NCBI RefSeq assembly: GCF_037940415.1
Contig: NZ_CP149798.1
Span: forward strand, 5,303,001 to 5,367,000
Direction: 5' to 3'
Source: Streptomyces sp. f51
GTDB taxonomy: Bacteria; Actinomycetota; Actinomycetes; Streptomycetales; Streptomycetaceae
Length of the DNA stretch: 64,000 bases
Shown: positions 7,874-18,496 of the stretch, one piece after another
How positions within the stretch are numbered: position 1 is the stretch's first letter
Layout of the letters: each line of letters starts with the position of its first letter
The notes under the pieces: model-generated
Databases searched by the model: none
What the model saw: only the letters and a program-made list of their open reading frames with translations
Told to the model about the DNA's origin: nothing
Position numbers and translations under genes: made by a program

Positions 7874-8881
7874 GTGAGCGAAAACAGCGAGTTCAGGTTC
7901 GGCGCCGCCACCGGGATCGGGTCCATGCCGGGCGGTGACGCGCGGGAGACCGCCAAGACCGTCACCGGTTCCTTCGAGGACTTCCCCTTCCTCCCCGAAC
8001 TGCCCGCACGCGGGCCCGGGGCGGACATGATCGGCCGGACCGCGGGGATGCTCGTCGAGCTGTTCGCGCGCGTGGAGCCCAGCGGCTGGCGCTTCGGGGA
8101 CCGGCCGGGCCGCGACACCAGGCGGGCCCGGTCGTGGCTGGGGGAGGACCTCGACGCCCTGGAGGAGTTCACCCAGGGCTACGAGGGCCCCCTCAAGGTG
8201 CAGGCCGTCGGCCCCTGGACCCTGGCCGCCGCACTGGAGCTGAGGAACGGCGAGTCCGCGCTCTCCGACCCCGGCGCCTGCCGCGACCTTGCCGGATCAC
8301 TCGCCGAGGGCCTGCGCATCCACCTCGACGAGGTGCGCCGGCGGATCCCCGGGGCCCGGGTCGTCCTCCAGCTCGACGAACCCTCCCTGGTCGCCGTGCT
8401 CCGCGGCGCCGTGCCCACCGCCAGCGGTTACCGCACCCACCGCGCGGTGGACCGCCAGATCGCCGAGGCCACGCTCCGCGACATCGTCGCCGTGAACGCG
8501 GGCGGTCCCGTCGTCGTCCACAGCTGCGCGCCCGACGTCCCCTTCGCCCTGCTGCGCCGTGCGGGCGCGGCAGGGGTCTCCTTCGACTTCTCCCTCCTCA
8601 CCGAACGTGACGACGAGGCGATCGGCGAGGCGGTCGAGGGCGGTACGCGGCTGTTCGCCGGTGTCGTCCCCGGCGTGGACGTCCCATTGTCGGACCCTGC
8701 CGGTAGCGTCATGGGTGTCAGGACGCTGTGGCGCAGTCTGGGGCTGCGGCCGGGTCTTCTGGCGGAGGCGGTCACGCTCACTCCGTCGTGCGGACTCGCG
8801 GGGGCCTCCCCCGACTTCGCGCGCAGGGCGCTGGCCCACTGCGTCCGGGCGGCGAGATCCCTCGCGGACAACCCAGAGTAA
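7874..8881 (+). CDS. core cobalamin-independent methionine synthase-like protein
   Basis: The 335-residue protein corresponds to the C-terminal catalytic half of MetE. Likely zinc ligands are H216 and C218 in VVHSC and C306 in LTPSCGL. The acidic loop QLDEPSL is also present. It lacks the N-terminal MetE half, which is about 400 residues longer in full enzymes, so it resembles core-MetE proteins that may use a methyl donor other than folate. GTG 7874 follows a TAGGCT box (7862-7867) at 6 bases, with no Shine-Dalgarno. It sits 15 bases before ligA and is probably co-transcribed. Confidence 0.85.
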   Translation: MSENSEFRFGAATGIGSMPGGDARETAKTVTGSFEDFPFLPELPARGPGADMIGRTAGMLVELFARVEPSGWRFGDRPGRDTRRARSWLGEDLDALEEFTQGYEGPLKVQAVGPWTLAAALELRNGESALSDPGACRDLAGSLAEGLRIHLDEVRRRIPGARVVLQLDEPSLVAVLRGAVPTASGYRTHRAVDRQIAEATLRDIVAVNAGGPVVVHSCAPDVPFALLRRAGAAGVSFDFSLLTERDDEAIGEAVEGGTRLFAGVVPGVDVPLSDPAGSVMGVRTLWRSLGLRPGLLAEAVTLTPSCGLAGASPDFARRALAHCVRAARSLADNPE

Positions 8882-8896
8882 CGGGAGGACACAACG

Positions 8897-11092
8897 GTGG
8901 CCGGCGAAGAGCACGCAGAGCCCACATCGGTACCCGCCGAGGCACGGGAGAAGCACGCGCAGCTCGCTGAGCAGATCGAGGAGCACCGCTTCCGGTACTA
9001 CGCGAAGGACGCTCCCGTCATCAGTGACGCGGAGTTCGACACGCTCCTGCGTTCGCTCGAAGCGCTCGAGGACGAGTACCCGGAACTGCGGACACCGGAT
9101 TCGCCGACCCAGAAGGTCGCCGTCGAGTACGAGACCGATCTCGCCGAGGTCGAGCACCGCGAGCGCATGCTCTCCCTCGACAACGTCTTCGACGACGCGG
9201 GGCTCGCGGCCTGGGCCACCCGTGTGGCCAAGGACGTGGGTTCGTCCGACTACCACTTCCTGTGCGAACTCAAGGTCGACGGCCTCGCCGTGAACCTGAC
9301 GTACGAGGACGGCAGGCTCACCCGCGCGGCCACCCGGGGAACCGGCCGGACCGGTGAGGACATCACCCCCAACGTCATGACGATCGCGGAGATCCCGCAC
9401 CGCCTGAAGGGTGATCACGTTCCCCGGCTCGTCGAGATCCGCGGCGAGGTCTACTTCCCGATGGAGGAGTTCGAAGGGCTCAACTCCCGTCGCGTGGAGG
9501 CCGGCGAGAAGCCGTACGCCAACCCCCGCAACTCGGCGGCGGGTTCGCTGCGTCAGAAGGACCCCAAGGTCACCGCGACGCTGCCGCTCCACATGGTCGT
9601 CCACGGCATCGGCGCCCTGGAGGGGTTCGAGGGTCTGGGCCGGCTCTCCGAGGCCTACGGCCTGCTGCACTCCTGGGGACTGCCGACCACCCGGTACGCC
9701 AAGGTGGTCGACGACCTCGACGGCGTACGGGAGTTCATCGCGTTCTACGGCGAGAACCGCCACTCCGTGGAGCACGAGATCGACGGCGTGGTCGTCAAGC
9801 TCGACGAGATCCCCCTCCAGGGCAGGCTCGGCTCCACCGCGCGCGCACCCCGCTGGGCGATCGCCTGGAAGTACGCGCCCGAGGAGGTCAACACCAAGCT
9901 GGTCAACATCCGCGTCGGCGTGGGCCGTACGGGCCGGGTCACCCCGTACGCGCAGGTCGAGCCGGTGACGGTCGCGGGCTCCGAGGTCGAGTTCGCCACC
10001 CTGCACAACCAGGAGGTGGTGAAGGCCAAGGGCGTCCTCATCGGGGACACCGTGGTGCTGCGCAAGGCCGGTGACGTCATCCCCGAGATCCTCGGACCGG
10101 TCGCCGACCTGCGCGACGGCAGCGAGCGGGAGTTCGTGATGCCGGCCGAGTGCCCCGAGTGCGGTACGCCGCTGCGCGCCATGAAGGAAGGCGACATCGA
10201 TCTGCGCTGCCCCAACGGCCGTTCCTGCCCGGCCCAGTTGAGAGAGCGCGTCTCCTATCTCGCGGGCAGGGAGTGCCTGGACATCGACCACTTCGGTGAC
10301 GTGGCCGCCGCGGCGCTGACCCGCCCGCTGGAGCCCGTGGCCCCGCCGCTGGTCGACGAGGGCGACCTCTTCGACCTCACCGTCGAGCAGTTGCTCCCGA
10401 TCAAGGCGTACGTCCTCGACCAGGTCAGCGGCCTGCCCAAGCGGGACCCGAAGACCGGTGAGGAGAAGGTCGTCACGGTCTTCGCCAACCAGAAAGGTGA
10501 GCCGAAGAAGAACACGCTTGCCCTGCTGGAGAAGATCGCCGAGGCGCGGACGCGACCGCTCGCCCGGTTCCTCAACGGGCTCTCGATCCGCCACGTGGGC
10601 CCGGTGGCCGCCGAGGCGCTGGCCCGCGAGTTCCGTTCCGTCGACCGCATCGAGCAGGCCACCGAGGAGGAACTCGCCGCGGTCGACGGGGTCGGCGGGA
10701 TCATCGCGACCTCGGTCAAGGAATGGTTCGCCGAGGACTGGCACCGCGAGATCGTCCGCAAGTGGAAGGCGGCCGGCGTCCGGATGGAGGACGAGGGCGC
10801 GGGCGAGGACGAGGGACCGCGTCCGCTCGAAGGCCTCACCGTCGTGGTCACGGGCACGCTCGAACACCACACACGGGACGGGGCGAAGGAGGAGCTCCAG
10901 AGCCGTGGAGCAAAGGTGACCGGATCTGTTTCGAAGAAGACATCCTTCGTTGTGGTGGGCGACAATCCCGGCTCGAAGTATGACAAGGCGATGCAGTTGA
11001 AGGTTCCTGTCCTGAACGAGGAGGGCTTCGCCGTCCTGTTGGAGCAGGGTCCGGACGCGGCGGCGGAGGCCGCGCTTCCGATCGAGGAATAG
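8897..11092 (+). CDS. ligA: NAD+-dependent DNA ligase LigA
   Basis: LigA (731 residues) seals nicks during replication using NAD+. The order is: Ia domain (HRFRYY), adenylation domain with the KVDG nucleophile K126 in CELKVDG, OB fold, Cys4 zinc finger (C419, C422, C438, C444), helix-hairpin-helix repeats around residues 555-620, and a C-terminal BRCT domain (about 640-720). Length is slightly above that of the E. coli enzyme because of a charged insert before BRCT. The GTG start at 8897 follows GGGAGGA. Confidence 0.97.
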   Translation: MAGEEHAEPTSVPAEAREKHAQLAEQIEEHRFRYYAKDAPVISDAEFDTLLRSLEALEDEYPELRTPDSPTQKVAVEYETDLAEVEHRERMLSLDNVFDDAGLAAWATRVAKDVGSSDYHFLCELKVDGLAVNLTYEDGRLTRAATRGTGRTGEDITPNVMTIAEIPHRLKGDHVPRLVEIRGEVYFPMEEFEGLNSRRVEAGEKPYANPRNSAAGSLRQKDPKVTATLPLHMVVHGIGALEGFEGLGRLSEAYGLLHSWGLPTTRYAKVVDDLDGVREFIAFYGENRHSVEHEIDGVVVKLDEIPLQGRLGSTARAPRWAIAWKYAPEEVNTKLVNIRVGVGRTGRVTPYAQVEPVTVAGSEVEFATLHNQEVVKAKGVLIGDTVVLRKAGDVIPEILGPVADLRDGSEREFVMPAECPECGTPLRAMKEGDIDLRCPNGRSCPAQLRERVSYLAGRECLDIDHFGDVAAAALTRPLEPVAPPLVDEGDLFDLTVEQLLPIKAYVLDQVSGLPKRDPKTGEEKVVTVFANQKGEPKKNTLALLEKIAEARTRPLARFLNGLSIRHVGPVAAEALAREFRSVDRIEQATEEELAAVDGVGGIIATSVKEWFAEDWHREIVRKWKAAGVRMEDEGAGEDEGPRPLEGLTVVVTGTLEHHTRDGAKEELQSRGAKVTGSVSKKTSFVVVGDNPGSKYDKAMQLKVPVLNEEGFAVLLEQGPDAAAEAALPIEE

Positions 11093-11354
11093 GGGCACAG
11101 GTCCACCCGTTCGGCGCAAATCGTCTCCATACGGGTGACCAGGGCGCATTCGGGCAACCGTCGGCGACCGCTGCCCGTGGAAGCCTTCCGCGGCCTACTG
11201 TTGACGTGTGCGCCCCCCGTGCCCGGCCGCGGTCGGCGCATCCTTCCGCTCGGCGCGAGCCGGCAGGAAGGGTTTTCCGACGCGACACCGCTGGCAGTCG
11301 TCGCCGGCAACGGATCGTGTCGCGTGGGCACCGCCGGCAGTGAGAGGGACGGGA

Positions 11355-13586
11355 ATGGAACCGACCGAGAGCGCCGCTCCCGACTCACGGCTGCGCCTGC
11401 GCCGGACGACCGGCGCATGGCTGACCGGCCTGCGGACGGGACGGCCTTCGGAACGCCAGGCCCGGACCGGGCCCGGCGCCGCACCGTTCGCCCCGACCGC
11501 CGTCCCCGGCACCCTCACCGCCGCACGCGACACCGGCCTGCCGGGCCAGGACCCCGAACGGCAACCGTCCTGGCCCGCACTGCCGTCGGCGGTCGTGGCC
11601 ACCGCCGCGTTCGTCCTGGGCGCCGGCTTCTACCGCGCGTTCAGCGGTCACCACGCGCTCTTCCCGTGCGGCACCGTCGGCTGGGCCCTGGCGCTGCTGA
11701 CCGGTGTCATCGTCGGTCACCTGGTCGCGCTCGGCCGGGCCCGCTGGTGGGGCGGCACCGGTTCCGGCGCCGCGCTCACCCTCGCGGTCCTGCTGCTGTA
11801 CGGCTGGGTCCCGGCCGGCATGGTCAGCCTCACCGTCGTGGTCCTGGTGGGCATGGCCCGCCGCAACCGCTGGCGCCAGGGCATCCTGCACGGCGCCGCC
11901 GACATCCTCGGCATCGGCGCCGGAGCCCTGGTCCTCGCCGCGTTCGGGCGGTTCCCGAGCGTCGAGACGCCCTGGGCCCCCGCCACCTGGACCTTCTACA
12001 CCGCCCCCCAGCTGGTGCTGGTCGCCGGCGCCTATCTCGCCGTCACCCGCGTCCTGCTCTGGTACCTCAACACCCCGGGCGGCGGCCTGCCGACCGTCGC
12101 CCGTACTGCCCTGGTCCGGCACGGTCTGGTGGCCGTGGCACTGCTCGGCATCGCCCCGCTGGTCTGTGTCGTCGCGATGGCCCAGCCGACCCTGCTGCCG
12201 CTGTTCTCGATCCCGCTGATCGCCCTCGACTCCACCCTGTGGATAGCCCGGGCACGGGCCGAGGAACAACTGCGCGACCCCCTGACCGGACTGCCGAACC
12301 GTCAGTGGCTGCTGGAGCGGACGTGGACGGCACTGGACGACGCCGAGCGTATCGGCGCCCGCTCCGCCCTCATGCTCATCGACCTCGACCGCTTCCGTTC
12401 GGTGAACGACACGCTGGGACACCTCGCCGGGGACCGGCTGCTCCTCCAGATAGCCGAGCGGCTGCGGCTGGCCCTGCCGCGCGGGGCGGAGGCCGCGCGG
12501 CTCGGAGGTGACGAGTTCGCCGTGTTACTGCCGGTCGTCGACTCCACCACCTCGGCCACCCGGGTCGCCCGCAATCTGGTCGCCACCCTCGGCTCGCCGC
12601 TCGACCTGGACGGACTCACCCTCGTCCTGGAGGCCAGCGCCGGGCTCGCCGTCTTCCCCGACCACGCGCTCGACGCGGAGGGGCTGCTCCGTCTCGCCGA
12701 CATCGCGATGTACCAGGCGAAGCGTGACCGTACGGGCGTCGAGGTGTACGAGTCCAAGCGGGACTCCAACACGCCCGACCGGCTCGGTCTGCTCGGCGAT
12801 CTGCGCCGGGCCCTGGACACCGGTGACGTCGAACTGCACTACCAGCCCAAGGTCCGCTTCGACGGGCAGGTGGCGGGTCTCGAGGCGCTGGTGCGGTGGG
12901 TGCATCCCGAGCGCGGCAAGGTCCCGCCGGACGAGTTCATCGCCATCGCCGAGTCGTCCGGGCTGATGCCCCACCTCACCGAGTACGTCCTGGAGACGGC
13001 GCTCGGGCAGGTCGCCCGCTGGCGGGCGCAGGGGCTGTACGTTCCCGTCGCGGTCAACGTGTCGCCGCGTGACGTCCACACGCCGGGGTTCGCCGGCGCC
13101 GTCGCCGCCCGTCTGGCCCGGCACGGAGTTCCCGCGGGAGCGCTCCAACTGGAGATAACGGAGCATGTGCTGCTGGAGGACCCGCAGCGTGCCGCCGACA
13201 CCCTCGCGGCGCTGACCGGGCACGGAGTGAAGATGTCGCTGGACGACTTCGGCACCGGGTACTCCTCCCTGGTCCATCTGCGCCGGCTGCCGGTCAGCGA
13301 GCTGAAGATCGACCGCTCGTTCGTGGCGCGGCTCGCCGTGGACGCCGAGGACGCCGAGATCGTGCGGTGCACTCTCGATCTCGCCCATTCGCTGGGGCTT
13401 CTCGTCGTGGCGGAGGGGGTCGAGGACGACGAGACGTGGGAGCGGCTGCGGGATCTGGGGTGTGACGCCGTCCAGGGGTGGCTCGTCGCCGCGGCGATGC
13501 CGCCGGAGGAGGCCACGGCGTGGCTGCTCGCCCGGGGTGTCCGTGGCTGGCAGCGCCCCCGAGCCGCGCTCCCGGCCGCCGAGTAA
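11355..13586 (+). CDS. rmdB: membrane GGDEF-EAL protein, RmdB-like c-di-GMP phosphodiesterase
   Basis: The 743-residue protein has an N-terminal cytoplasmic stretch, about six membrane segments (residues roughly 70-300), then GGDEF (G384-F388) and EAL domains. The EAL set is complete: E510 in LEALVRW, NVSPRD, LEITE, LDDFGTGYSS, LKIDRS and AEGVEDD, so phosphodiesterase activity is expected. The position five residues before GGDEF reads PRGA, so no RxxD inhibitory site is present. S. coelicolor RmdB is known to degrade c-di-GMP, and the position after ligA supports orthology. Leu391, three residues after GGDEF, is encoded by TTA (12525-12527), which in Streptomyces is read by the bldA tRNA. ATG 11355 is preferred over an upstream in-frame start at 11208. 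Confidence 0.9.
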   Translation: MEPTESAAPDSRLRLRRTTGAWLTGLRTGRPSERQARTGPGAAPFAPTAVPGTLTAARDTGLPGQDPERQPSWPALPSAVVATAAFVLGAGFYRAFSGHHALFPCGTVGWALALLTGVIVGHLVALGRARWWGGTGSGAALTLAVLLLYGWVPAGMVSLTVVVLVGMARRNRWRQGILHGAADILGIGAGALVLAAFGRFPSVETPWAPATWTFYTAPQLVLVAGAYLAVTRVLLWYLNTPGGGLPTVARTALVRHGLVAVALLGIAPLVCVVAMAQPTLLPLFSIPLIALDSTLWIARARAEEQLRDPLTGLPNRQWLLERTWTALDDAERIGARSALMLIDLDRFRSVNDTLGHLAGDRLLLQIAERLRLALPRGAEAARLGGDEFAVLLPVVDSTTSATRVARNLVATLGSPLDLDGLTLVLEASAGLAVFPDHALDAEGLLRLADIAMYQAKRDRTGVEVYESKRDSNTPDRLGLLGDLRRALDTGDVELHYQPKVRFDGQVAGLEALVRWVHPERGKVPPDEFIAIAESSGLMPHLTEYVLETALGQVARWRAQGLYVPVAVNVSPRDVHTPGFAGAVAARLARHGVPAGALQLEITEHVLLEDPQRAADTLAALTGHGVKMSLDDFGTGYSSLVHLRRLPVSELKIDRSFVARLAVDAEDAEIVRCTLDLAHSLGLLVVAEGVEDDETWERLRDLGCDAVQGWLVAAAMPPEEATAWLLARGVRGWQRPRAALPAAE

Positions 13587-14191
13587 CCCTCGCCCGGGTC
13601 GGCCCCGGTTTCCCGGCCTGCGGCCGCCAGCCCACTTCCCGGCCTGCGGCCGGCCGTCTCCCGCCCGCGCAACGCCCGTTCGCCGGGAAGTCGGGCTCTC
13701 GCGTTCGGGTGTCGCGCCGTTGGCGGCGGGTGGTCTTTCCGGCTTTCGGCCGGGCGTTTCCCGCCCGCGCTCCGCCCGTTCGCCGTTCGCCGGGAAGTCG
13801 GGCTCTCGCGTTCGGGTGTCGCGCCGTTGGCGGCGGGTGGTCTTTCCGGCCTGCGGCCGGGCGTTTCCCGCCCGCGCACCGCCCGTTCAACCCCTCCCGA
13901 GAAGCCGGCGTCGCCCGTTCGGGCGTCTCGCCGTCGGCGGCGGACCGGTTCGTCGCACGGGCCCGGTGGCCGCCGATGGTGGGGGACCCTCCTGGGGAGA
14001 GCTCGGCTGGGCGTCGGGGGTCACGGGTGGTGCGTGGGTGGGAGACCTCCGGCCGCAGGCCGAGTCGACCCGCGGTACGTCCCCGGCGCCGGGACGCCGT
14101 AGCGGCGGGACGGTCGTGCCGGAGACGTCGGTTTGGGCGGGGCCGGGGCGGGCGGCGGCAAACCCGGGCGCGGGCATGGGGCCGGGCCCCA
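13587..14191. other. 650-bp spacer between rmdB and gatC, repeat-rich
   Basis: No gene-like frame with the local codon pattern is convincing here. The left part is built from 107-bp repeats and copies of the palindrome-like word CGGCCTGCGGCCG (13614, 13640, 13847, a variant at about 13740, and an inverted copy at 14049-14062). The right part leads to the gatC promoter. Open frames that cross it exist only because stops are rare in such GC-rich repeats. Confidence 0.6.
13681..13889 (+). repeat. 107-bp tandem repeat, two near-identical copies with degenerate flanks
   Basis: Copy 1 begins at 13681 and copy 2 at 13788; each starts CGCCGGGAAGTCGGG and contains GTTGGCGGCGGGTGG. They differ at only a few positions. 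A partial copy of the unit's end lies at about 13640-13680, and a diverged copy of its start at about 13895-13945, so roughly three and a half units can be traced. Confidence 0.8.
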
Positions 14192-14197
14192 TAGGAT
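14192..14197 (+). promoter_or_regulatory. probable -10 box of the gatCAB operon
   Basis: TAGGAT is an exact match to the common Streptomyces -10 form and lies 40 bases before gatC. It sits inside GGGCCCCATAGGATTGGGCC, a near palindrome. No clear -35 box is seen. Confidence 0.45.
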
Positions 14198-14237
14198 TGG
14201 GCCAAACCACACCGCACTCACCCCAGAGGATCGCTGC

Positions 14238-14534
14238 ATGCCTGGCATCACGCGCGAGGAGGTCGCCCACCTCGCACGGCTGGCGCGTCTGGAGCTGAAG
14301 GGCGAAGAGCTCGACCACTTCGCAGGCCAGCTGGACGACATCATCGGCGCGGTCGCCCGCGTCAGCGAGGTCGCCGACCAAGACGTACCGCCGACCTCTC
14401 ATCCGCTGCCGCTGACGAACGTCATGCGCGTGGACGAGGTCCGTCCGTCGCTCACCCCCGAGCAGGCGCTCTCCGGCGCCCCGGCCCAGGAGCAGCAGCG
14501 TTTCAAGGTGCCGCAGATCCTGGGGGAGGACTAA
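14238..14534 (+). CDS. gatC: aspartyl/glutamyl-tRNA amidotransferase subunit C
   Basis: GatC (98 residues) wraps around GatA and stabilises the GatCAB complex, which converts Glu-tRNA(Gln) and Asp-tRNA(Asn) to the amidated forms. It shows the family start ITREEVAHLARLARL and the mid-protein helix QLDDIIGAVARV. ATG 14238 follows AGAGGA. It is 5 bases upstream of gatA. Confidence 0.96.
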   Translation: MPGITREEVAHLARLARLELKGEELDHFAGQLDDIIGAVARVSEVADQDVPPTSHPLPLTNVMRVDEVRPSLTPEQALSGAPAQEQQRFKVPQILGED

Positions 14535-14539
14535 TCACC

Positions 14540-16041
<1,502 letters not shown>

Positions 16042-16045
<4 letters not shown>

Positions 16046-16284
16046 GCAAGGCAATGTCCAAGGCCAAGGGCTTCAAGAAGTCCAAGTCCGGCACGTATCT
16101 GTCCATCGCCGGCACGGCGTTCGGTGCCTTCGGTGTCGCCAAGCAGGTCAAGAAGGCCCGCAAGGAACACGACACGCTGCGCCTCATCGACGCGGCCGTG
16201 TCCGCCGCCGCCATCGTCACAGGCCTCGCCATCCTCTACCGGGAGCTCAAGCGCCTGGGCGACGACGACGTCCTGCTGGGCTGA
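16042..16284 (+). CDS. 80-residue basic membrane-associated protein inside the gat operon
   Basis: GTG 16042 overlaps the gatA stop (GTGA), giving an 80-residue product. The N-terminus is lysine-rich (KAKGFKKSKS) and is followed by a weakly hydrophobic helix, a charged linker KQVKKARKEHD, and a second hydrophobic helix (SAAAIVTGLAILY). I do not recognise the family. The overlap with gatA and 16-bp gap to gatB imply translational coupling, but no part in tRNA amidation is known. Confidence 0.75.
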
Positions 16285-16300
16285 GAGGGAAGTTTTCACC

Positions 16301-17815
16301 GTGACCACCACGACCGACCTGGTGTCGTACGAGGACGCGCTCGCGTCGTACGACCCCGTCATGGGCCTCGAAGTCCATGTCGAACTCGGCACCAAGACGA
16401 AGATGTTCTGCGGCTGTTCGACCGAGCTGGGCGCCGAGCCCAACTCGCAGACCTGCCCGACCTGCCTCGGCATGCCCGGCGCCCTCCCGGTCGTCAACGC
16501 GACCGGCGTCGAGTCCGCCATCAAGATCGGCCTCGCGCTGCACTGCGAGATCGCCGAATGGTGCCGCTTCGCCCGGAAGAACTACTTCTATCCGGACATG
16601 CCGAAGAACTTCCAGACCTCCCAGTACGACGAGCCGATCGCCTTCAACGGCTATCTGGACGTCCAGCTGGAGGACGGCGAGGTCTTCCGCGTCCAGATCG
16701 AGCGCGCCCACATGGAGGAGGACACCGGCAAGTCGACGCACGTCGGCGGTGCCACCGGCCGCATCCACGGCGCCTCGCACTCCCTGCTCGACTACAACCG
16801 CGCGGGCATCCCCCTCATCGAGATCGTCACCAAGCCGATCGAGGGCGCGGGCGAGCGGGCCCCCGAGGTCGCCAAGGCGTACGTCGCCGAACTGCGCGAG
16901 CTCATCCGGGCGCTCGGCGTGTCGGACGCCCGCATGGAGATGGGCCAGATGCGCTGCGACGTGAACCTGTCGCTGCGTCCGCACGGGCGGGAGAAGTTCG
17001 GTACGCGCTCCGAGACGAAGAACGTCAACTCGCTGCGTTCCGTCGAGCGTGCCGCCCGCTTCGAGATCATGCGCCACGCCGCGGTGCTGAACTCCGGCGG
17101 CACGATCATCCAGGAGACCCGCCACTTCCACGAGGACACCGGGTCCACGACCTCGGGCCGCGTGAAGGAGGAGGCGGAGGACTACCGGTACTTCCCGGAG
17201 CCCGACCTCGTCCCCGTCGCTCCGTCCCGCGACTGGGTCGAGGAGCTGCGCGCCGGGCTGCCCGAGCAGCCGCTGGCCCGCCGCAACCGGCTGCGCGAGG
17301 AGTGGGACGTCAACGCCCACGACATGCAGTCGATGCTCAACGCCGGCGCGATCGACTCGATCGTCGCGACGATCGAGGCCGGTGCCGACTCCACCTCCGC
17401 CCGCAAGTGGTGGATGGGCGAGCTGGCCCGCAGCGCCAACGAGTCGGGCAAGGCCCTGGAGGACCTGCCGATCACCCCGGCCCAGGTCGCCCGGGTGTCC
17501 GAGCTGGTCACCGCCGGTGACCTGAACGACAAGCTGGCCCGTCAGGTCATCGAGGGCGTCCTCGCCGGCGAGGGCACCCCGGACGAGGTCGTCGACAAGC
17601 GCGGTCTGAAGGTCGTCTCGGACGAGGGCGCGCTCACCGTCGCCGTCGACGAGGCCATCGCGGGGAACGCCGGCATCGCCGACAAGATCCGCGGCGGCAA
17701 GGTCCAGGCCGTCGGCGCGCTGGTCGGCGCGGTCATGAAGGCCACCCGCGGTCAGGCCGACGCGGCTCGCGTCAAGGAGCTCATCCTGGAGAAGCTGGGC
17801 GTCTCCGAGGGCTGA
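16301..17815 (+). CDS. gatB: Asp/Glu-tRNA amidotransferase subunit B
   Basis: GatB (504 residues) activates the misacylated tRNA with ATP. It has the family motifs GLEVHVEL, the zinc-binding region MFCGCSTE...CPTCLGMPG, RKNYFYPDMPKNFQ, EEDTGK, and the C-terminal YqeY-like tail (LGVSEG end). GTG 16301 is chosen because it gives the usual N-terminus; in-frame codons extend upstream into the 80-residue gene. A 14-bp terminator hairpin follows at 17833-17872. Confidence 0.97.
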   Translation: MTTTTDLVSYEDALASYDPVMGLEVHVELGTKTKMFCGCSTELGAEPNSQTCPTCLGMPGALPVVNATGVESAIKIGLALHCEIAEWCRFARKNYFYPDMPKNFQTSQYDEPIAFNGYLDVQLEDGEVFRVQIERAHMEEDTGKSTHVGGATGRIHGASHSLLDYNRAGIPLIEIVTKPIEGAGERAPEVAKAYVAELRELIRALGVSDARMEMGQMRCDVNLSLRPHGREKFGTRSETKNVNSLRSVERAARFEIMRHAAVLNSGGTIIQETRHFHEDTGSTTSGRVKEEAEDYRYFPEPDLVPVAPSRDWVEELRAGLPEQPLARRNRLREEWDVNAHDMQSMLNAGAIDSIVATIEAGADSTSARKWWMGELARSANESGKALEDLPITPAQVARVSELVTAGDLNDKLARQVIEGVLAGEGTPDEVVDKRGLKVVSDEGALTVAVDEAIAGNAGIADKIRGGKVQAVGALVGAVMKATRGQADAARVKELILEKLGVSEG

Positions 17816-17832
17816 GGTCCGGGTTTTCCCAC

Positions 17833-17872
17833 ACCCCGGGGGGTGCGCCGCGACCGGTGCACCCCCCGGGGT
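17833..17872 (+). terminator. terminator of the gatCAB operon
   Basis: ACCCCGGGGGGTGC (17833-17846) and GCACCCCCCGGGGT (17859-17872) pair perfectly over 14 bp with a 12-base loop, 17 bases after the gatB stop. There is no T tract, as is common in Streptomyces. Confidence 0.85.
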
Positions 17873-17914
17873 CTGTGTCGGCGTGCTCAGGTCAACGCGC
17901 TACGCTCCCGCGCC

Positions 17915-18496
17915 ATGAGTGGAAGCACCGACTCCAAGCCGCACGACCGTACGACGCACGACCGTACGACGCGGGACCGCGAGACCGGCGATCGCGAGAC
18001 CCGCGACAGCGAGATCCGAGACGGCGAGACCCGCGACAGCGAGACCCGGACCCCACCGGAGCCCGACGCCGAGACCCCCACCCCCACCCCCACCCTCACC
18101 CCAGCCGCCCCCGACGCCGAGGACCCCACCCCCGCCGACCCCGATGCCGAGGACCCGACCCCGGTCGGTCCCGACGCCGAGGGAACGGGCGGCGAGGAAG
18201 GGAGCGGCGAGGAAGAGAGCGACGACGACCCGGGTGACGAGGATCGCGACCCCGAGGCGCGCCGGGCCCGCTGGATCGCCGCCGGGACGGGAGCCCTGCT
18301 CACCGTCGCCGGACTCGCCGCGTCGGTGATGCGCACCTCCGTCTCCGGAACGGTTCTCGTACCCCTCTCCTATGCCTCGGGCGCCGTCCTGTGTGCGGGA
18401 GCGTCGGTGCTCGGCGCCAAGGGCCGCACCGGGCGGGCGCTGTTTCTGATGATCGCCGGTGTGATGGTCATGGCTGTGGGTGACCAGCTGGACTGA
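17915..18496 (+). CDS. membrane protein with repetitive acidic N-terminus
   Basis: This 193-residue protein has a long charged N-terminal half made of short repeats (DRTTHDRTT, RETRDSE, then PDAEDPTP units) that ends in a run of Glu/Asp. Two membrane segments follow (ALLTVAGLAASV and GAVLCAGASVLGA through ALFLMIAGVMVMAV). The repeats are visible in DNA as tandem copies near 17940-18050. TACGCT (17901-17906) lies 8 bases before ATG 17915 with no Shine-Dalgarno, suggesting a leaderless mRNA. No family is recognised. Confidence 0.6.
   Translation: MSGSTDSKPHDRTTHDRTTRDRETGDRETRDSEIRDGETRDSETRTPPEPDAETPTPTPTLTPAAPDAEDPTPADPDAEDPTPVGPDAEGTGGEEGSGEEESDDDPGDEDRDPEARRARWIAAGTGALLTVAGLAASVMRTSVSGTVLVPLSYASGAVLCAGASVLGAKGRTGRALFLMIAGVMVMAVGDQLD

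Noticed and set aside
8297..11149. Long antisense open frame over ligA
   Set aside because: Antisense to ligA, with the low-complexity composition typical of shadow frames in GC-rich DNA and no recognisable domain.
13587..14237. Protein-coding gene in the repeat spacer
   Set aside because: The open frames follow the repeats and have no conserved domain or ribosome binding site.
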